Origin: JBAZTA01 sp964588175
Lineage (GTDB): Bacteria; Omnitrophota; Gorgyraeia; Gygaellales; Profunditerraquicolaceae
Direction of reading: 5' to 3'
Assembly (NCBI GenBank): GCA_964588175.1
Contig: CAZPNW010000146.1
Coordinates: 1 to 22,343 of the forward strand
DNA: 22,343 nucleotides
Shown: positions 21,206 through 22,343 of the stretch, piece by piece
Position numbering within the stretch: position 1 is the first letter of the stretch
Layout of the letters: every line of letters begins with the position of its first letter
Program-made: the position numbers and the translations under genes
Notes under the pieces: model-generated
Databases searched by the model: none
What the model saw: only the letters and a program-made list of their open reading frames with translations
Told to the model about the DNA's origin: nothing

Positions 21206-22343
21206 ATGAAAAAAACTGTATATATCCATACCTTTGGATGTAAAGCTAACCAATACGACACTCAGAATATGAGAGAAAAGCTTGTTTTGAGTGGTTATCA
21301 AGAAGTCGGCCAGGCAAAACAAGCATCTGTTTGTTTGATCAATACCTGCACTGTTACTCATAAAGCTGATTCCGAAGCGATCAACTTGATCACACGGTTA
21401 AAAAAAGACCATCCTCAAACAAGAATAATCGTCACCGGATGTTTGGCCCAATTAGACAAAAATAAGATCCAGGCACTATCCCCATCTATAGCGGTCCTGC
21501 GTAACCGGGAAAAATCCAATATTCAGGCCTATCTCCCGGGTGAAAAGAAAAAAGGAATAGTACAAAAAGAGAACATTACCTCTTTTAAAGGGCATACCAG
21601 GGCTTTTCTCAAGATCCAGGATGGATGTAATAATGCTTGTTCGTACTGTAAAGTGCCGCTGGCTCGGGGAAAGTCAAAAAGCAAGGGAATCCAAGACATA
21701 TACGCTGAAGCGTGCGCCCTGGTGGCCCATGGTTTTAAAGAAATCGTCCTAACAGGTATTTGCCTGGGTGCATACGGTAAAGACTTGTCCCAACAACTCA
21801 ACCTCGTAAATGTTATCACAAGGCTTGAAGCAATAAAAGGCCTTTTACGAATACGCCTGAGCTCTCTTGAAGCGGCTGACGTGACTTCGGAATTAATAGA
21901 AAAACTTGCGGCTTCCGATAAATTATGCCGTCATTTACATATCCCGATGCAAAGCGGAGATGACGGCATCCTCAAAAAGATGGACCGTAACTATGACCGC
22001 CGCTATTATATCGGCCTCGTCAAACAACTGCGCAAACGTATACCAGGCATCGCGATCACTACCGATGTACTGGTCGGCTTTCCCGGTGAAAATGAATCTT
22101 GTTTCGGTAATACACTAACGCTCGTGCGCGCGGTAAAACCTCTCAAGGTCCATATTTTCCCCTACAGCCCCCGGGAACACACGAAAGCATTCAATTTCAA
22201 ACCGAGAATAGATATACAGGCCATCCATGCCCGCGTTGCGGCACTCAAAGAAATAGAGCGTCAAACCTCTTTAGCGTTCCGGGCTCAGTTCTTAAAAAAA
22301 AGGGTCCCCGTGCTTATAGAATCGGCATCAAAGGGTACATTGT
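21206..22343 (+). CDS. mtaB: MtaB-like tRNA methylthiotransferase (3' end outside window)
   Basis: An open frame of 379 codons with no stop before the window edge. It belongs to the MiaB/MtaB/RimO radical SAM methylthiotransferases. The N-terminal UPF0004 domain has the three cluster cysteines Cys12 (FGCKAN), Cys48 (NTCTVT) and Cys79 (TGCLAQ). The radical SAM motif is CNNACSYC with Cys141, 145 and 148. HIPMQSGDD and DVLVGFPGE are standard in this family. The FGCKANQYD start and the KIQDGCNNACSYCKVPLARG context favour MtaB, which makes ms2t6A37 in tRNA, over MiaB. The C-terminal TRAM domain is cut off. It begins 14 bp after rsmE, continuing an RNA-modification pair. Confidence 0.9.
   Translation, partial: MKKTVYIHTFGCKANQYDTQNMREKLVLSGYQEVGQAKQASVCLINTCTVTHKADSEAINLITRLKKDHPQTRIIVTGCLAQLDKNKIQALSPSIAVLRNREKSNIQAYLPGEKKKGIVQKENITSFKGHTRAFLKIQDGCNNACSYCKVPLARGKSKSKGIQDIYAEACALVAHGFKEIVLTGICLGAYGKDLSQQLNLVNVITRLEAIKGLLRIRLSSLEAADVTSELIEKLAASDKLCRHLHIPMQSGDDGILKKMDRNYDRRYYIGLVKQLRKRIPGIAITTDVLVGFPGENESCFGNTLTLVRAVKPLKVHIFPYSPREHTKAFNFKPRIDIQAIHARVAALKEIERQTSLAFRAQFLKKRVPVLIESASKGTL

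Overview
The window reads as a 22.3 kb piece of a bacterial chromosome of moderate G+C. All recognisable genes lie on the + strand and are tightly packed, with many 1-14 nt overlaps. A gram-negative (diderm) cell is implied by a secretin, an ExbB/ExbD/TonB-type energy module and several Sec-type signal peptides. The combination of a pilMN-O-P-Q-B-C operon led by a small helix-turn-helix gene, many short pilins, a TPR/Ton module and an AmmeMemoRadiSam operon would fit an uncultivated lineage such as Omnitrophota. That assignment is an impression from gene content and was not tested by any search.

Layout. 1-1224: C-terminal part of uvrA. 1225-1594: non-coding spacer holding two degenerate minisatellites (7-bp and 8-bp units) and two GC-rich palindromes. 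1595-5887: a large secreted TPR protein followed by ExbB, ExbD and a divergent TonB-like protein, apparently one operon. 5905-6806: a small membrane/zinc-ribbon protein, then a sigma70-type promoter driving a DUF2582-like winged-helix gene that overlaps a PilX/GspK-like pseudopilin gene. 7022-14405: the type IV pilus machine operon (HTH regulator, PilM-PilN fusion, PilO, PilP, secretin PilQ, ATPase PilB, platform PilC), with an inverted repeat over its probable -10 box. 14420-16900: the pilin cluster, with two paralogous major-type pilins flanking three minor pilin-like genes. The first pilin has a perfect-consensus promoter (TTGACA-N17-TATAAT). 17011-17083: tRNA-Ala(CGC). 17144-20451: radical SAM enzyme AmrS, a Memo-AMMECR1 fusion with a signal peptide, and a CcdA/DsbD-like membrane thiol transporter. 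20448 to the end: RNA modification genes rsmE and an mtaB-like methylthiotransferase cut by the window edge.

How the genes work together. The pil operon supplies the inner-membrane alignment complex (PilM/N/O/P), the outer-membrane pore (PilQ), the extension ATPase and the platform protein. The following cluster supplies the fibre subunits. No retraction ATPase (PilT) and no prepilin peptidase (PilD) is in the window, so they must lie elsewhere if the system is complete. The TPR-ExbB-ExbD-TonB-like set is probably a proton-motive-force-driven envelope machine. The most unusual set is the AmmeMemoRadiSam operon: the Memo-AMMECR1 fusion carries an export signal, the radical SAM enzyme has an N-terminal hydrophobic segment, and a CcdA-like electron carrier is translationally linked. 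This suggests an envelope-located redox or metal system of unknown function, and it is the best candidate for undescribed biology here.
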